From Clostridia bacterium (GTDB lineage: Bacteria > Bacillota > Clostridia > UMGS1810), in NCBI GenBank assembly GCA_017481205.1, contig JAFUPN010000001.1, forward strand, positions 62,001 through 126,000: a stretch of 64,000 nt of DNA, written 5' to 3'. Shown here in pieces: positions 61,884 through 64,000 of the stretch. The position numbers and the translations under genes are program-made. The notes beneath the pieces were generated by a model. That model did no database searches, was not told the origin of the DNA, and saw only the letters and a list, made by a program, of their open reading frames with translations. Position 1 is the first letter of the stretch, and each line of letters opens with the position of its first letter.

Positions 61884-62710
61884 ATTAATGGTGGTGCAGT
61901 ATTCTAGTCAGATCTTCCGCTTTTTAAGATGGGCCTAAAAATCCATTAAAGGGCATATCGATGAAGTTCCTGGTGTTTGCTTCTTACGCCCAGTTTGGGG
62001 TTGATGCTGGGAGTTAAGGATTAAGGGCGATCCGCAATGGCATGTGGGCGTTGACCCTTTTTCCGTGGAGACCCGAATATGTAGGCAATGATGGGGCTGC
62101 ACAGATATTTATTTCTGTGCTCACCCTTTAGTGCTATAGTCGAAACAAAGTAATCCGAACCCGCCTGAAAGACATGAAATTTTTTAGGGCGAGGATTTTT
62201 TGCTGCGTAAGGCGAAAACGTTGGCAATCTTGACTGATTGCCGTGTATTTTAACACAACGAAAGCAACAATCCGCCGGTAAAAATCTGAGTTCGGATTGT
62301 TTTGCTTCGGCTATGGTGCTTATGAGTTAGTTAAGCTGCTTACGTATCGGGATAAAACCTGTTTTGCGGTGTAGGTAACAATATGCTGTGAGCAGTGTAG
62401 CCTGCCTTGAGTGAATGTGGTGGAAAATTGTTCATGCCCGGTACCAACGGCCATTGGAACCGGGAAATCGCTCTTTAAACCCCATTTGCAAAAGAGGCTA
62501 AGAAATCGGGATGACTGTGAGGAAAACTCCTAGACTGTTTTATATAAAGGATTGCAGTACGGACTAAGTGGTAGTTTAGCAATGCGCACGGTGACGGCGT
62601 ATGCAGAATTTTAAAAGGGAACTGCCGGATTGGCGACGAACCGGTAATTCTGCGGGAAAGCCCGCTGAACCTAAGCCGTAAATTTTACTTTATATATTAC
62701 CACCATTAAT
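61884..62710 (+). ncRNA. ole: OLE (ornate, large, extremophilic) RNA
   Basis: An 827-base non-coding stretch between xseB and a small membrane-protein gene followed by dxs, the known setting of OLE RNA. Its ends are perfectly complementary: ATTAATGGTGGT (61884-61895) and ACCACCATTAAT (62699-62710), a 12-bp closing helix. Internal hairpins are visible: GCACAGA 62099-62105 with TCTGTGC 62114-62120; GGCAATC 62223-62229 with GATTGCC 62236-62242; AACAATCCG 62266-62274 with CGGATTGTT 62293-62301. No frame shows coding character, and composition is richer in G than the flanks. In Halalkalibacterium halodurans OLE RNA is abundant, binds OapA at the membrane and affects growth in cold, alcohol or Mg2+ stress. 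I identify it by context and fold, not by a covariance search. Exact 5' and 3' ends of the transcript are inferred. Confidence 0.88.
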
Positions 62711-62732
62711 ATATAAATCAGAGGAAACTTCA

Positions 62733-63293
62733 ATGAAAAAAGTAAAACCTAATAATAAATGGGTCAGACTCGTTACAGCAGTTGCTTTTGTGATATCAAT
62801 TCTACTGAGCATTGTTACTAACACTGTTGTAAACGACCTGTATCTGGCTGCGGCATTTATAGTGCTGCTTGCGGTAATTGCCTCAGGTATATTTTTCGAT
62901 GTTATAGGACTGGCAGTTGCAACCGCTACGGAGGTGCCTTTTCACGCAAAAGCGGCAAAACGCCTTATCGGAGCCAGAGAGTCTATTTATCTCATACGCA
63001 ATGCTGACAAGGTATCAAGCTTTTGCAATGATGTTATCGGTGACATAGCCGGAGTTATATCAGGCGGGCTTGCCGCTTCAATTGTCGTTAAAATACAAAC
63101 TAGTATTCCCGGTGCCGCAGGTATATGGCTTAATCTCTTGCTGACTGCAAGTGTTTCGGCAGTTACTATCGGTGGGAAAGCTTATTTTAAAACCATTGCC
63201 ATGAACAAAAGCTACAGTATTGTTGAAAAATGCGGTATAGTAATATACAAGATTTCAAATCTGTCCAGGCTAAAAAGTAACGAAAAGAGATAA
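62733..63293 (+). CDS. oapA: OLE-associated membrane protein OapA
   Basis: A 186-residue protein with four hydrophobic segments (about residues 12-32, 34-60, 103-121, 130-150) and a basic N terminus ([12 protein letters not shown]). It has a conserved-looking loop [20 protein letters not shown] (about residues 65-84) rich in basic residues. OapA proteins are encoded directly after OLE RNA and bring two per RNA to the cytoplasmic membrane. GAGGAAA lies before the ATG, 22 bases after the RNA's closing helix. It shares the operon with dxs (4-bp gap). Identity rests on position, size and topology. Confidence 0.85.
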   Translation: MKKVKPNNKWVRLVTAVAFVISILLSIVTNTVVNDLYLAAAFIVLLAVIASGIFFDVIGLAVATATEVPFHAKAAKRLIGARESIYLIRNADKVSSFCNDVIGDIAGVISGGLAASIVVKIQTSIPGAAGIWLNLLLTASVSAVTIGGKAYFKTIAMNKSYSIVEKCGIVIYKISNLSRLKSNEKR

Positions 63294-63297
63294 GAAA

Positions 63298-64000
63298 ATG
63301 AGTATACTTGATTCAATAAATTCACCCGAAGATGTCAGAAAGCTTGATATCGGACAATTAAATATTCTTTCGGGAGAAATCAGAGAATTTCTTATAAAAA
63401 ACATTCTTGTAACCGGAGGACATCTGGCGTCAAACCTTGGAGTGGTAGAGCTTACCCTTGCCCTTCACAAGGTGTTTGACTTATCTGTTGACCGGCTGAT
63501 TTTTGATGTAGGTCATCAATCCTATGTGCACAAAATTATAACCGGCAGACGCGAGGCTTTTTCAACCCTCAGAAAGCTCGGAGGCTTATCTGGATTTCCC
63601 AAGCCCTGCGAAAGCATATATGATGCCTTCGGTGCAGGTCATGCAAGCACGTCAATCTCAGCGGCGGCAGGCATTGCACGTGCCAGGGATTTGCAGGGAG
63701 AGTCCTATAACGTGATTGCTTTTATAGGTGACGGCGCCCTTACCGGCGGTATGGCTTTTGAGGCGCTTAATGATATCGGTCAGCGTAAATCTAAAATGAT
63801 TATAATACTCAACGACAATGAGATGTCTATAGAAAAAAACGTGGGCGGGCTTTCTGCCCATCTGGGATTGTTGCGTTACAGTCAGAAATATCTGAATACA
63901 AAAAATGCTGTGGCGGAATATCTTGATAAAAAAGGAAAAAAAGGTGCTGTATTGGCTCAATGGATAAAATCTGCCAAGGACAGGTTTAAGTTTGCGACAA
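63298..64000 (+). CDS. dxs: 1-deoxy-D-xylulose-5-phosphate synthase, 3' end outside window
   Basis: The first 234 codons of a transketolase-fold enzyme, running off the right edge. The DXS signatures are present: [18 protein letters not shown] (about residue 41), [16 protein letters not shown] (about 72), [15 protein letters not shown] (about 115) and the thiamine-pyrophosphate loop [17 protein letters not shown] (about 143) with NDNEMSI. It condenses pyruvate and glyceraldehyde 3-phosphate in the MEP isoprenoid pathway. In many Firmicutes ispA lies between xseB and dxs; here it is replaced by the OLE RNA and oapA. Confidence 0.95.
   Translation, partial: MSILDSINSPEDVRKLDIGQLNILSGEIREFLIKNILVTGGHLASNLGVVELTLALHKVFDLSVDRLIFDVGHQSYVHKIITGRREAFSTLRKLGGLSGFPKPCESIYDAFGAGHASTSISAAAGIARARDLQGESYNVIAFIGDGALTGGMAFEALNDIGQRKSKMIIILNDNEMSIEKNVGGLSAHLGLLRYSQKYLNTKNAVAEYLDKKGKKGAVLAQWIKSAKDRFKFAT

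Noticed and set aside
62021-62227. A 68-codon frame on the minus strand inside the OLE RNA region
   Set aside because: No ribosome site or conserved motif; explained by structured RNA on the plus strand.
62500-62560. RNase P RNA, suggested by the GAGGAAA stretch
   Set aside because: The total length, the absence of the other RNase P core motifs, and the xseB-oapA-dxs context fit OLE RNA instead.

Overview
The window looks like chromosome from a strictly anaerobic, endospore-forming, monoderm member of the Clostridia (Bacillota). The grounds are a complete spoIIIAA-AH operon next to a sigH-type sigma factor, an S-layer-homology (SLH) protein, two oxygen-sensitive glycyl-radical enzyme (GRE) systems, and a plant/polysaccharide-degrading flavour (GH105, acetylxylan esterase). 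No rRNA, tRNA, CRISPR, phage or transposase genes were seen. The species cannot be named from the sequence alone.

Layout. 1-5.0 kb: the end of a very large probable secreted protein, a MITE-like repeat and a GH88/GH105-type hydrolase. 5.4-8.1 kb: a YhaO/YhaN (SbcDC-like) pair. 8.2-16.4 kb: housekeeping genes running left to right (Asp23-family, DAK2/YloV, recG, prfA, threonylcarbamoyl-AMP synthase, low-molecular-weight phosphatase, rimI, tsaD), then the SLH protein. 18.3-22.2 kb: GRE system 1 (activase plus a frameshifted GRE) divergent from an AraC regulator. 22.3-24.9 kb: a gene-decay zone with fragments of a GH42-like protein, a DUF2264 protein and a carbon-nitrogen hydrolase around an intact manA. 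25.0-33.4 kb: GRE system 2, a tightly packed six-gene leftward operon (four Gfo/Idh/MocA oxidoreductases, a GRE activase, a GRE) divergent from a second AraC regulator. 33.4-47.6 kb: a Wzx/Wzy-type surface polysaccharide cluster whose middle is much more AT-rich than its flanks. 47.7-51.7 kb: a split ThrE-type exporter, a CvrA/NhaP-type antiporter and an AXE1 esterase. 51.8-54.1 kb: a three-gene lipid/glycolipid cassette (CrtO-like, MGDG-synthase-like glycosyltransferase, PAP2). 54.3-59.5 kb: sigH and the spoIIIA operon, whose first gene appears to start with CTG. 59.5-64 kb: yqhY-nusB-xseA-xseB, then an 827-nt structured RNA, a membrane protein and the start of dxs.

The two highlights are these. 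(i) The xseB-RNA-membrane protein-dxs arrangement identifies the RNA as an OLE (ornate, large, extremophilic) RNA with its partner OapA; a perfect 12-bp complementarity between the two ends of the RNA supports the boundaries. (ii) The GRE-2 operon couples a GRE with an atypical active-site motif (no Glu two residues after the presumed radical Cys) to four tandem Gfo/Idh/MocA proteins of two alternating types, two of which lack the usual catalytic His. I know of no characterised pathway with this gene set; an anaerobic sugar-, polyol- or uronate-derived substrate is my inference. GRE system 1 and the genes beside it appear to be decaying, so the strain may have replaced or lost one such pathway while keeping the other.
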